Below, piece after piece: positions 1 through 6,894 of a stretch of 14,804 nucleotides of DNA. The position numbers and the translations under genes were made by a program. Every line of letters starts with the position of its first letter. Positions within the stretch are counted from its first letter, which is position 1. The stretch is from Deltaproteobacteria bacterium. GTDB lineage: Bacteria; Desulfobacterota; DSM-4660; Desulfatiglandales; Desulfatiglandaceae. A model generated the notes under the pieces. The model saw only the letters and a list, made by a program, of their open reading frames with translations. It was not told the DNA's origin and made no database searches. Location: positions 1-14,804 of the forward strand of contig JABGPV010000124.1 of NCBI GenBank assembly GCA_018644785.1, written 5' to 3'.

Positions 1-410
1 TCTTTGAGGGTATGGCCGTGACCCGCATACCAGAGAAACAACCGGGCCTCGGGGTCGGCGCCTTTGAGGGCGAAAAATTCCTTCAGGGCCTTCTGCATGC
101 CCGCGCTGTTCAGGTCTTTCTTAAACGTCACCTGGAAACCCCGCTTTCCCAGCTCCCCGGCAATCTCTTGCGCATCGGAAATGGCCTTGCTGAGCTTGGG
201 CCAACCGGCCTGATAATCATCGTTGCCGATCACCAGGGCATAGCTGTTGTCATATAATTTCAGGGTTTCGGTCACCGGCGCATTGGGGTCGTTTTCCGCC
301 CGGATCTTTACTGTAATACCGCGACCCTGTCCCCAGGCAACCACGGCACAAGCAACCACCATGGCCATTCCCAGGACCATCCACAAAAACGACTGTTTCA
401 TGCGCACCAT
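1..410 (-). CDS. Exported caspase-fold (peptidase C14-like) protein, N-terminal part, cut by window edge
   Basis: The reading frame on the minus strand stays open from ATG at 410 to the window edge (about 136 residues). Residues 8-26 are hydrophobic behind a short basic start, so the protein is exported; V-V-A-C at residues 18-21 could be a lipobox. Residues 57-136 match the caspase p20 start: YALVIGNDDY, then a DA-containing helix, GFQVT, and LFLWYAGHGHT. His131 in YAGHGH would be the catalytic histidine; the catalytic cysteine lies outside the window. In bacteria this fold includes metacaspases/orthocaspases and inactive relatives, so protease activity is inferred only. The 410 start is preferred to ATG at 401 because GGGAGG at 421-426 lies about 10 nt upstream and a second AGGA lies closer. 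Transcribed divergently from coaBC. The family call is strong; substrate and role are unknown. Confidence 0.8.
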   Translation of the reverse strand, partial: MVRMKQSFLWMVLGMAMVVACAVVAWGQGRGITVKIRAENDPNAPVTETLKLYDNSYALVIGNDDYQAGWPKLSKAISDAQEIAGELGKRGFQVTFKKDLNSAGMQKALKEFFALKGADPEARLFLWYAGHGHTLK

Positions 411-436
411 ATTCCTAAATCCTCCCTTTAAAGTTG

Positions 437-442
437 ATTATA
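437..442 (-). promoter_or_regulatory. Candidate -10 box for the caspase-like gene
   Basis: The minus strand reads TATAAT exactly, 27 nt upstream of the ATG at 410. That would leave a 5' leader of about 20 nt containing the GGGAGG. No convincing -35 box is seen at 17 nt: TTATTT at 18 nt is weak, and TTGACT lies 27 nt away, too far. Confidence 0.35.
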
Positions 443-535
443 GAATACCTGTGGTCACTCAAATAATCAAGTCAAAGGAAATTGATCCAAGAACGGATTC
501 TTCCGGGGGAGAATTTTCCGACTCGAATCTGCAAC

Positions 536-564
536 TTGACACTCGGCCCCCACTCTTTTAAACT
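536..564 (+). promoter_or_regulatory. Sigma-70 type promoter for the coaBC operon
   Basis: TTGACA at 536-541 is followed by a 17-nt spacer and TAAACT at 559-564 (4 of 6 consensus positions, with the key TA and final T). The predicted start near 571 leaves a leader of about 40 nt before the GTG at 612. A second TTGACA at 570-575 has no usable -10 box. Confidence 0.55.
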
Positions 565-611
565 GATTCTTGACATATGCTGTCAAAACCTCTCGACATT
601 AAGGAGGAGCC

Positions 612-1811
612 GTGAAAGGAAAGAAAGTCCTGGTGGGGGTTACCGGCGGGATCGCCGCCTATAAAACAGCTGAACTGGTGCGGCTTCTGATCAAAGCGGA
701 TTTTCGGGTCGAAGTGGCCATGACCCGGAGCGCCACCCGGTTCGTGACACCGCTCACTTTTGAGACCCTTTCCGGGAACAAAGTGATCGCCAGCATGTTT
801 GACAGGGAAGATATGGCCATGGATCATATCCGATGCGGCCAGGATGCGGATCTCATCATCATTGCGCCTGCCACCGCCAACATCATTGGAAAGATCGCCC
901 ACGGCATCGGTGATGATTTTCTCTCCACCTGCATGCTGGCCGCCACCGCCAAAACCCTCATCTGCCCGGCCATGAACGATCGCATGTTCCTGAACCCGGC
1001 GGTCCAAGACAACCTCCATCTCCTTGAAGAGAGAGGTTTTTTTATCATGCCCCCCGGAAGCGGTGAACTGGCCTGCGGAACCGACGGCCCCGGGCGCCTG
1101 CCCGATCCCGCCGACATCCTGGAGCAGGCCCTGAACCTTTTGTCGGAGCCCGATCTTGAAGGCTGGAAGATCCTGATAACCGCGGGTCCCACAACGGAAT
1201 ATATTGATCCGGTGAGGTACATCACCAACCGGTCTTCCGGGAAAATGGGCTACGCCCTGGCCCGAGCCGCCCTTCGAAGGGGCGCGGAAGTGGTTCTCAT
1301 CAGCGGTCCCACCAACCTCAAACCGCCCTCCGGCATTCATTTCTGCCCTGTCAAAACCGCGGAAGAAATGAGGGCGGCTGTTTTTGAGCATCGAAACGGT
1401 TGCCATATGATCATCAAAGCCGCAGCCGTTTCCGACTACCGGCCCAATGAGACCGCCGACCAGAAAGTCAAGAAAGGAGCGGAATCCCTTTCCCTTGACA
1501 TGGTCAAGAACCCGGACATTCTGGCCTTATTGGGGGAAACGAAAAAAGATCACCCGTGCATACTGGTGGGGTTTGCCGCGGAAACCGAAGACCTGACTAA
1601 AAACGCCCGGAAAAAGATCAACGCCAAAAACCTGGACATGATCGTGGCAAACGATGTTTCCCGAAAGGACGCGGGGTTTCAAACCGACACCAACGCGGTC
1701 AAAATCATCTATGCGGACGGCCGTGTGGAAGATTCGCCACTCATGGAAAAAATCGATGTGGCGCATCTGGTGCTCGATAGAGCCAAAGCGCTGAAAGATG
1801 AAAGCCCTTGA
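612..1811 (+). CDS. coaBC: Bifunctional phosphopantothenoylcysteine decarboxylase / phosphopantothenate-cysteine ligase
   Basis: This is the two-step enzyme of coenzyme A synthesis: CoaB joins cysteine to 4'-phosphopantothenate, and the FMN-dependent CoaC domain decarboxylates the product to 4'-phosphopantetheine. The 399 residues are the usual full length. CoaC (1-180) shows the flavin-binding start GVTGGIAAYK, His72 in MDHI (the catalytic His of the family), PAMN at 119-122 and Cys155 in the substrate clamp GSGELACG. CoaB (185-395) shows ITAGPTTEYIDPVRYITNRS, SGKMGYALA, AAAVSDYRP, KVKK at 285-288, NPDIL and VGFAAET. The start is GTG with AAGGAGG at 601-607. The stop overlaps the next gene's TTG in TTGA, suggesting translational coupling. 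Both domains look intact. Confidence 0.97.
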   Translation: MKGKKVLVGVTGGIAAYKTAELVRLLIKADFRVEVAMTRSATRFVTPLTFETLSGNKVIASMFDREDMAMDHIRCGQDADLIIIAPATANIIGKIAHGIGDDFLSTCMLAATAKTLICPAMNDRMFLNPAVQDNLHLLEERGFFIMPPGSGELACGTDGPGRLPDPADILEQALNLLSEPDLEGWKILITAGPTTEYIDPVRYITNRSSGKMGYALARAALRRGAEVVLISGPTNLKPPSGIHFCPVKTAEEMRAAVFEHRNGCHMIIKAAAVSDYRPNETADQKVKKGAESLSLDMVKNPDILALLGETKKDHPCILVGFAAETEDLTKNARKKINAKNLDMIVANDVSRKDAGFQTDTNAVKIIYADGRVEDSPLMEKIDVAHLVLDRAKALKDESP

Positions 1812-2596
1812 ACGCCGGAAAAGAACTCAAAGAAATCTTTTTTGAAACCAAACGGTTGATTTCGGCCTGTGAAGAGATGGGACTTGAACCGCCCATGCTG
1901 CCTGAAGGGGCTCTGGAATTCATGGAAAGACCGGTTTTAAAAAAACCCGCCCCGCCCCCGGCGCAACCGGAGAACCGGGGGGAATCAGCCCCGGAGACCC
2001 TGAAAAGCAAACCCCCTTCACCCCAATTCGATTCCCTGGAGGACCTCAGAGCCCATATGGGGGATTGCCGGCGGTGCGACCTTCATAACGGCAGGAACAC
2101 ACTGGTTTTCGGAGAAGGGAATCCAGAGGCAAGACTCGTTTTCGTGGGAGAAGGACCGGGGTTTGATGAAGACCGTGAAGGTCGGCCTTTTGTGGGAAAA
2201 TCAGGACAACTGCTCACCCGGATCATTGAAAACGGCATGGGGCTCACCCGGGATAAGGTTTACATCTGCAACGTTGTCAAATGTCGCCCCCCAGGCAACC
2301 GCGATCCGAATCCCGATGAAATTGGGGTGTGTCTTCCCTTCCTTAAAGCGCAGCTCAGCATCATTGGGCCTGACGTCATCTGCGCCCTGGGCCGGGTCGC
2401 CTGCCAGGCCCTTATGGGGGGGGATTTCAAGATCACACGAGACAGGGGACAATGGCGCACTTACCATGGGATCCCCCTGATGCCCACGTTTCATCCGGCC
2501 TATCTCTTGAGAAATGCGGCGGCCAAACGGCCGGTGTGGGACGATGTCAAAAGCATCATGGGCAAACTGGGGCTGGAGGTGACACAAAATGGCTGA
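1808..2596 (+). CDS. Family 4 (Fe-S) uracil-DNA glycosylase with N-terminal extension
   Basis: It removes uracil from DNA, the first step of base-excision repair of deaminated cytosine. Residues 80-255 form the family-4 domain: cysteines 87, 90, 159 and 175, whose spacing (3, 69, 16) fits the 4Fe-4S ligands of thermophile and archaeal enzymes; motif GEGPGFDEDREGRPFVGKSG at 114-133; RPPGNRDP after the third cysteine; and HPAYLL at 229-234. Residues 1-75 are an extension, helical at first and then a Pro-rich linker, which I believe is common in deltaproteobacterial members. The TTG start shares TTGA with the coaBC stop, with no good Shine-Dalgarno, so translation is probably coupled. A later ATG at codon 24 is possible but would cut the extension. 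The 3' end overlaps nfeD by 8 bp. Confidence 0.93.
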   Translation: MNAGKELKEIFFETKRLISACEEMGLEPPMLPEGALEFMERPVLKKPAPPPAQPENRGESAPETLKSKPPSPQFDSLEDLRAHMGDCRRCDLHNGRNTLVFGEGNPEARLVFVGEGPGFDEDREGRPFVGKSGQLLTRIIENGMGLTRDKVYICNVVKCRPPGNRDPNPDEIGVCLPFLKAQLSIIGPDVICALGRVACQALMGGDFKITRDRGQWRTYHGIPLMPTFHPAYLLRNAAAKRPVWDDVKSIMGKLGLEVTQNG

Positions 2597-3905
2597 TGCA
2601 TCTTCAAGAAAACCCGTACTTCTTTGTCTCTTGGCATTGCTCTTTTTTCTCATCTTGCCCGCTTCCATGGCCTATTGTGAAAAATCCAATCCGGGGTCGG
2701 TCTTTGTCATCGAGCTGGAAGGTCCCATCAATCCCGCCACGGCAGAGTTTGTGGCACGCGGCCTTGAAAAGGCAAAGGACCAGGGGGCAACCCTGGCCAT
2801 TATCCAGATGGATACCCCCGGGGGCTTGGCCTCATCCATGCGCACCATTGTGAAGGCCATATTGAATTCTCCCGTTCCCGTGGTGGTTTACGTGGGACCT
2901 CGCGGCGCGGGGGCGGCATCCGCCGGCGTAATGGTGACGGTGGCAGGACATGTGGCCGCCATGGCCCGGGGAACCAACATCGGCGCGGCCCACCCGGTCG
3001 GTGCCGGCGGCAAAGATATCGGGGGAACCATGAGCGAAAAGGTGGTCAATGACATGGCCTCCTATGCCCGGGGGATTGCCGAACAAAAAGGGAAAAACGG
3101 CCAGTGGGTAGAAAAGGCCATTCGAGAAAGCGTTTCCATCACCGCCGAAGAAGCCCGCGAAAAAAAAGTGGTGGATATGGTGGTGGACGACCTGGATGAT
3201 CTTCTCAAATCCCTTGACGGCCGGGTCATCGATCTCTCTGGGGGAAAAACCACCCTCAAAACCGCAGGGCTCAAAAAAATCCATTACAAACCGAATCTGC
3301 GGGATAAAATCCTCAAAATCATCAGTGACCCCAATATCGCCTACATCCTCATGATGATCGGCCTGGCAGGCCTTTACTTCGAACTTTCCAACCCGGGCGC
3401 CATTTTCCCGGGCGTCATCGGCGCTATCAGTTTGATCCTGGCTTTTTTCTCCTTCCAGACCCTTCCCGTGAACTACACAGGCGTCGTCCTCATCTTTCTG
3501 GCCATCATCTTTTTCATTGCGGAAGTGAAAGTGGCAAGCTATGGTATTTTGTCCATCGGAGGCCTGATTGCCCTGACCCTGGGCTCCCTCATGCTCTTTG
3601 AGAATATGCGGGTCTCGCTCACGCTCATGCTGCCCACCATTGTTCTGGTGGGTGGCTTTTTCGTCATCGTGGCGGGTGTGGCATTTCGGGCCCTTCGCGG
3701 AAAGCCCACGGGCGGGGCGGACGGCATCCTGGGAGAGACCGGTGTGGTCAGGGAATTGATTGAACCTGAAGGCATGGTGTTTGTGCATGGCGAATACTGG
3801 CGGGCTTTTTCCGAAGAACGGATTGAACCCGGTGAAACTGTTGAAGTCGTCGGCATTAACGGCCTGCTCCTGAATGTGCGAAAAGCGGAGGAGCAAAACC
3901 CTTAA
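2589..3905 (+). CDS. NfeD-family membrane-bound ClpP-class serine protease (long form)
   Basis: A membrane protease of the NfeD1b/PH1510 type, which in studied archaea cuts the C-terminus of a partner stomatin. Residues 10-28 are a signal peptide or anchor (VLLCLLALLFFLILPASMA). Residues 36-215 are the ClpP-class domain: QMDTPGGL at 73-80, and GAGAASAGVMV with Ser111 as likely nucleophile. Lys151 lies about 40 residues on, as in the Ser-Lys dyad of PH1510. Residues 240-368 hold about four to five membrane segments, including SNPGAIFPGVIGAI. Residues 376-432 are the NfeD OB-fold (GILGETGVV to GLLLNV). The 438-residue length is typical. GGAGGT at 2575-2580 sits 8 nt before the ATG, which lies inside the preceding glycosylase gene. 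The slipin gene follows after 15 bp, the classic pairing. Confidence 0.94.
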   Translation: MADASSRKPVLLCLLALLFFLILPASMAYCEKSNPGSVFVIELEGPINPATAEFVARGLEKAKDQGATLAIIQMDTPGGLASSMRTIVKAILNSPVPVVVYVGPRGAGAASAGVMVTVAGHVAAMARGTNIGAAHPVGAGGKDIGGTMSEKVVNDMASYARGIAEQKGKNGQWVEKAIRESVSITAEEAREKKVVDMVVDDLDDLLKSLDGRVIDLSGGKTTLKTAGLKKIHYKPNLRDKILKIISDPNIAYILMMIGLAGLYFELSNPGAIFPGVIGAISLILAFFSFQTLPVNYTGVVLIFLAIIFFIAEVKVASYGILSIGGLIALTLGSLMLFENMRVSLTLMLPTIVLVGGFFVIVAGVAFRALRGKPTGGADGILGETGVVRELIEPEGMVFVHGEYWRAFSEERIEPGETVEVVGINGLLLNVRKAEEQNP

Positions 3906-3920
3906 TGTAGGAGGAAAATC

Positions 3921-4670
3921 ATGTTTTATATTGTAGCAGTGGTACTGATCGGCCTCTTTCTGGCAAGCGCCATCCGGGTTCTGAAGGAATACGAACGCGG
4001 CGTGATCTTTCGGCTCGGCCGTTTGATCAAAACCAAGGGTCCCGGCCTGATCATCCTGATCCCCGTCATCGACAAGATGGTGAAGGTGAGCCTTCGGCTC
4101 GTGGCCATGGACGTGCCGAGCCAGGACGTCATCACCCGGGACAATGTCTCCGTCAAGGTGAACGCCGTGGTCTATTTCCGGGTCATGAATCCCAACAACG
4201 CCACGGTTGAGGTGGAAAATTACCTGTTTGCCACGTCACAGCTGGCTCAAACCACGCTTCGAAGCGTATGCGGCCAGGTGGAACTGGACGAACTCCTGGC
4301 CGAGCGGGAAAAAATCAACACCCAGCTTCAGAATATCCTGGATAAACACACGGATCCCTGGGGCATCAAGGTAGCAAACGTGGAAGTCAAACACATCGAT
4401 CTTCCGCAGGAAATGCAACGGGCCATGGCCAAGCAAGCGGAAGCCGAGCGGGAACGACGGGCCAAGATTATCAACGCGGAAGGGGAATACCAGGCCGCCA
4501 CCCGGCTGGCGGATGCTGCGGAAATTATTCAGAAATACCCCGAGGCCCTTCAATTGAGATACCTGCAAACCGTGAAAGAAATATCCGCGGAAAGCAATTC
4601 CACCACGCTATTTCCCATCCCCATCGACCTCTTGACGCCCTTTATCAAGAAAGGGCAGGAAAAAGAGTGA
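3921..4670 (+). CDS. Slipin/stomatin-like SPFH (band 7) membrane protein
   Basis: A prokaryotic stomatin that forms membrane-anchored oligomers thought to organise membrane domains; NfeD proteases are its usual operon partners. Residues 1-18 are a single N-terminal membrane segment. The SPFH domain follows: [13 protein letters not shown] at 23-35, [37 protein letters not shown] at 67-88, and [28 protein letters not shown] around 155-182. A C-terminal helix contains [14 protein letters not shown]. The end [13 protein letters not shown] resembles the hydrophobic C-terminal segment that PH1510-type proteases cut in archaeal stomatin. Length 249 is normal for the family. AGGAGG at 3909-3914 gives a 6-nt spacing to ATG. 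Confidence 0.95.
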   Translation: MFYIVAVVLIGLFLASAIRVLKEYERGVIFRLGRLIKTKGPGLIILIPVIDKMVKVSLRLVAMDVPSQDVITRDNVSVKVNAVVYFRVMNPNNATVEVENYLFATSQLAQTTLRSVCGQVELDELLAEREKINTQLQNILDKHTDPWGIKVANVEVKHIDLPQEMQRAMAKQAEAERERRAKIINAEGEYQAATRLADAAEIIQKYPEALQLRYLQTVKEISAESNSTTLFPIPIDLLTPFIKKGQEKE

Positions 4671-4766
4671 CGGCGTATTGCATTTTTCAGGCCGGATGTG
4701 CTAAAAGATTCCGTCATCAGGCTATAAATAGCTTACCGGATTAAAAAAATTAGGAGAGATGGAAAA

Positions 4767-5156
4767 ATGACAGAAGAAACCAAAGAAGAAGCCAAAGAAG
4801 AAACCAAACCCACGGTGCCGGAATTCAAGAAACCTCTGGTCAAGATGACGGCAGTGGAATTAAAAGAGGTGGCCATGGAGATTCCCGACGCCGTCGGGGT
4901 AACCTCCATGTTGAAACCCGATTTGCTTTCCCTCATCAAAGAATATTACGGCATTGAAGACGAGGTTGTTGAAAAGAAGAAAAAAGTCAAGAAAGTAAAG
5001 GCCAAGGCAAGCGTCAAGGAACTGAAAGCCAAGATCGTCGAACTGGGGGGCAAAAAAGCGGACGTCCGTAAAACAGGTGACCCCAAACAGATCAACATCC
5101 TTCGAAGGCGAATCAATCGCCTGAAAAAGCAGACCCGAAAGACCGCCGTGGTCTGA
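4767..5156 (+). CDS. Small Rho-N (SAP-like) domain protein with basic C-terminus
   Basis: This 129-residue protein is highly charged. Residues 1-22 are an acidic, Lys/Glu/Thr-rich tail. Residues 25-64 (KMTAVELKEVAMEIPDAVGV, then the helix around LLSLIKEYYGI) resemble the N-terminal helical domain of transcription terminator Rho. Residues 69-82 are a Lys-rich linker. Residues 83-129 form a helical pair ending in ILRRRINRLKKQTRKTA, likely to bind nucleic acid. No Rho ATPase domain is present. AGGAGAG at 4752-4758 sits 8 nt before the ATG. Possible promoters lie in the 96-bp gap: TTGCAT, 18 nt, TAAAAG ending near 4707, or the isolated TATAAA near 4723. A hairpin terminator follows. I infer an RNA- or DNA-binding role; the exact function is unknown to me. 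Confidence 0.85.
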   Translation: MTEETKEEAKEETKPTVPEFKKPLVKMTAVELKEVAMEIPDAVGVTSMLKPDLLSLIKEYYGIEDEVVEKKKKVKKVKAKASVKELKAKIVELGGKKADVRKTGDPKQINILRRRINRLKKQTRKTAVV

Positions 5157-5171
5157 TATTCACCGGTATTG

Positions 5172-5213
5172 AGCAGGCAACGGAATTTTTTCGGAGCCCG
5201 CCTGCTTTTTTTT
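5172..5213 (+). terminator. Rho-independent terminator after the Rho-N-like gene
   Basis: AGCAGGC (5172-5178) pairs perfectly with GCCTGCT (5200-5206). The 21-nt loop can form an inner CGGAA/TTTCG stem with one wobble (5181-5185 with 5189-5193). Eight Ts run at 5206-5213 directly after the stem. It separates the Rho-N-like gene from the ispD cluster. Confidence 0.75.
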
Positions 5214-5248
5214 GAGGCCCGCTTTTTTTGAGGCCCGCTTTTTTGAGG
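5199..5248 (+). repeat. Three-copy tandem repeat: CCCGC-type unit, shrinking T-run, GAGG
   Basis: Units end GAGG at 5214-5217, 5230-5233 and 5245-5248. The second (5218-5233) and third (5234-5248) are the same 15-16 bp unit, CCCGC plus Ts plus GAGG, with 7 and 6 Ts. The first has 8 Ts (5206-5213), preceded by GCCTGC of the terminator stem. The last GAGG, followed by TAACCCC, is the likely Shine-Dalgarno of ispD, so the repeat was probably made by duplicating a terminator-tail/ribosome-binding-site segment. Confidence 0.8.
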
Positions 5249-5256
5249 TAACCCCT

Positions 5257-5958
5257 TTGCCTAAAACCGTGGCAATTGTACCCGCTGCCGGCGCCGGGGT
5301 TCGGATGGGCGGCGGTCGCGCCAAACAATACCTTCATCTGGAAGACCGACCCATCCTGGCGGTAACCCTGGAAGCCCTTCAGAAGTGCGCCATGCTCGAT
5401 GCCATTGTTCTGGTCGTGCCATCAAAAGATGTGCGGTACTGCCAAAAAGAGATCGTTGAAAAATTCTGTATTTTCAAGGTCAAAAAAGTGGTTTCGGGAG
5501 GTAAACGGCGGCAGGATTCGGTCCGAATGGGTCTTGAAGCCTTGAGCGACCCTTATGATCTGGTTTTGATTCACGACGGGGTCCGGCCCATGGTCGAACC
5601 GGGCCTGGTGAAAGCGGTCATCCAGACCGCTTTGCGGCACCGTGCCGCCATCGCCGCTCTTCCCGCCAAGGAAACCGTCAAAGCGGTGAACGAAAGTCAT
5701 CAGGTCACCGCCACCTATGACCGGACGAAGGTCTGGATGGTTCAAACACCTCAGGCTTTCTATTATGAAGACATCCTGAAAGCCCACCGGGAAGCCCTGG
5801 AAAAAGGGCTTAACGAAGCCACTGACGACGCCTTTCTGGTTGAAAAAATGGGCATACCGGTCAGTGTGGTGCCGGGGTCGGAAAGAAACATCAAAGTCAC
5901 CACGCCCCATGACCTGGCGCTGGCACAATTTCTATTGCGACTGGAGCATTCCAGCTAA
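5257..5958 (+). CDS. ispD: 2-C-methyl-D-erythritol 4-phosphate cytidylyltransferase
   Basis: Third step of the MEP isoprenoid pathway: it joins CTP and MEP to give CDP-ME. With the TTG start at 5257 the protein is 233 residues, the family's usual size. It shows the nucleotide-binding loop IVPAAGAGVRMGGGRAKQYL with Arg16 and Lys23, GGKRRQDSV at 81-89, LIHDGVRP with Asp107, RTKVWMVQTPQAF at 156-168, TDDA at 189-192 and NIKVTTPHDL with Lys213. GAGG at 5245-5248 lies 8 nt upstream of TTG. A longer in-frame start at 5212 only adds residues encoded by the upstream tandem repeat and is rejected. hemC follows after 6 bp, so it is co-transcribed with tetrapyrrole genes. ispF is not adjacent. Confidence 0.95.
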   Translation: MPKTVAIVPAAGAGVRMGGGRAKQYLHLEDRPILAVTLEALQKCAMLDAIVLVVPSKDVRYCQKEIVEKFCIFKVKKVVSGGKRRQDSVRMGLEALSDPYDLVLIHDGVRPMVEPGLVKAVIQTALRHRAAIAALPAKETVKAVNESHQVTATYDRTKVWMVQTPQAFYYEDILKAHREALEKGLNEATDDAFLVEKMGIPVSVVPGSERNIKVTTPHDLALAQFLLRLEHSS

Positions 5959-5964
5959 GAAACC

Positions 5965-6894
5965 ATGGACATCAGAATCGGTACCCGGGGCAGTAAGCTA
6001 GCCCTCACACAGAGTGAATGGGTCAAAAAAAAATTGGAGAGGCGCCATTCAGGCATCCGCGTTGACCTGGTAAAGATCAAAACAACGGGAGATAAAATCC
6101 TTGACGTACCGTTGAGCAAAGTCGGCGGCAAAGGCCTTTTTGTAAAAGAGATTGAAGAGGCGCTCCTTGAAAACCGGGTCGATGTGGCGGTTCACAGCAT
6201 GAAGGATGTGCCCGCGCAATTGCCCGATGACCTGATGCTTTCCACTTTCCCCCCGCGGGAAGATCCATCGGACGCCTTGATTTCCGGAGATCAGCAAAGC
6301 TTGGATCAATTACCGAAAGGCGCGAAGGTGGGGACCAGCAGCCTGAGACGAGGGGCTCAACTGCTTCATTTCCGACCGGACCTGAAACTGGTTCCGCTCC
6401 GGGGAAACGTGGACACGCGGCTTAACAAGCTGAAATCAGAGAACCTCCAGGCCATTATACTGGCAACCGCCGGTCTCAACCGTCTGGGGCTCTCCAACGT
6501 GATCACCCAGACCATCCCCTTTCACCAGTTGCTGCCGGCCGTGGGTCAGGGAGCGCTGGGGCTTGAAGTGAGACGTGGGGATCAGGGGACCATTGACCTG
6601 CTCGATTTTTTGAACCATGAGGAGACCCAAACCGCGGTGACCGCTGAAAGGGCTTTTCTGAAAACCCTTGAAGGGGGTTGTCAGGTACCCATCGCCGGAT
6701 TTGCCCGCGTCAACGGTGACACCCTTTCCTTTGAAGGGTTGGTGGCGGAACTGGACGGATCAAAGATTTATAAGGAAACCGTGACCGGCAGGCGCGATGA
6801 GGCGGAGAACATCGGAATTGAAGCGGCTCAGACGCTCCTGGCATCCGGTGGGGGGGATGTTTTGAGAAGGCTTTATGAGGAATCTGATGGATAG
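5965..6894 (+). CDS. hemC: Hydroxymethylbilane synthase (porphobilinogen deaminase)
   Basis: It polymerises four porphobilinogens into hydroxymethylbilane, the precursor of all tetrapyrroles, in the cytoplasm. At 309 residues it is full length. Domain 1 starts IRIGTRGSKLALTQSEWV; VHSMKDVP at 77-83 carries the catalytic Asp81. TSSLRRGAQLLHFRPDLK and RGNVDTRLNKL (125-156) bind the growing chain, and AVGQGALGLEVR sits at 192-203. Cys239 in EGGCQVPIAG is the attachment site of the dipyrromethane cofactor. All key residues are present. No strong ribosome binding site precedes the ATG, only 6 bp after the ispD stop, so coupling is likely. The 3' end overlaps cobA/hemD by 20 bp, or by 8 bp with its later start. 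Confidence 0.97.
   Translation: MDIRIGTRGSKLALTQSEWVKKKLERRHSGIRVDLVKIKTTGDKILDVPLSKVGGKGLFVKEIEEALLENRVDVAVHSMKDVPAQLPDDLMLSTFPPREDPSDALISGDQQSLDQLPKGAKVGTSSLRRGAQLLHFRPDLKLVPLRGNVDTRLNKLKSENLQAIILATAGLNRLGLSNVITQTIPFHQLLPAVGQGALGLEVRRGDQGTIDLLDFLNHEETQTAVTAERAFLKTLEGGCQVPIAGFARVNGDTLSFEGLVAELDGSKIYKETVTGRRDEAENIGIEAAQTLLASGGGDVLRRLYEESDG

Noticed and set aside
570..598. Second TTGACA upstream of coaBC
   Set aside because: The 17-nt position holds TCGACA, not a usable -10 box.
558..1406. 282-codon open frame on the minus strand across coaBC
   Set aside because: Antisense to an intact coaBC with all motifs; low-complexity Gly/His/Asp composition.
2832..3896. 354-codon open frame on the minus strand
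   Set aside because: It lies wholly opposite the well-supported nfeD gene, is His/Gly/Asp-rich as antisense frames are, and has no family motifs.
4668..4716. Possible terminator after the slipin gene (TGACGG with CCGTCA)
   Set aside because: A 6-bp stem with a 37-nt loop and no T-run; too weak to call.
5212..5256. Longer ispD start at TTG 5212
   Set aside because: The added residues are encoded by the T-run repeat, no ribosome binding site precedes it, and GAGG at 5245-5248 fits TTG 5257 and the normal family N-terminus.
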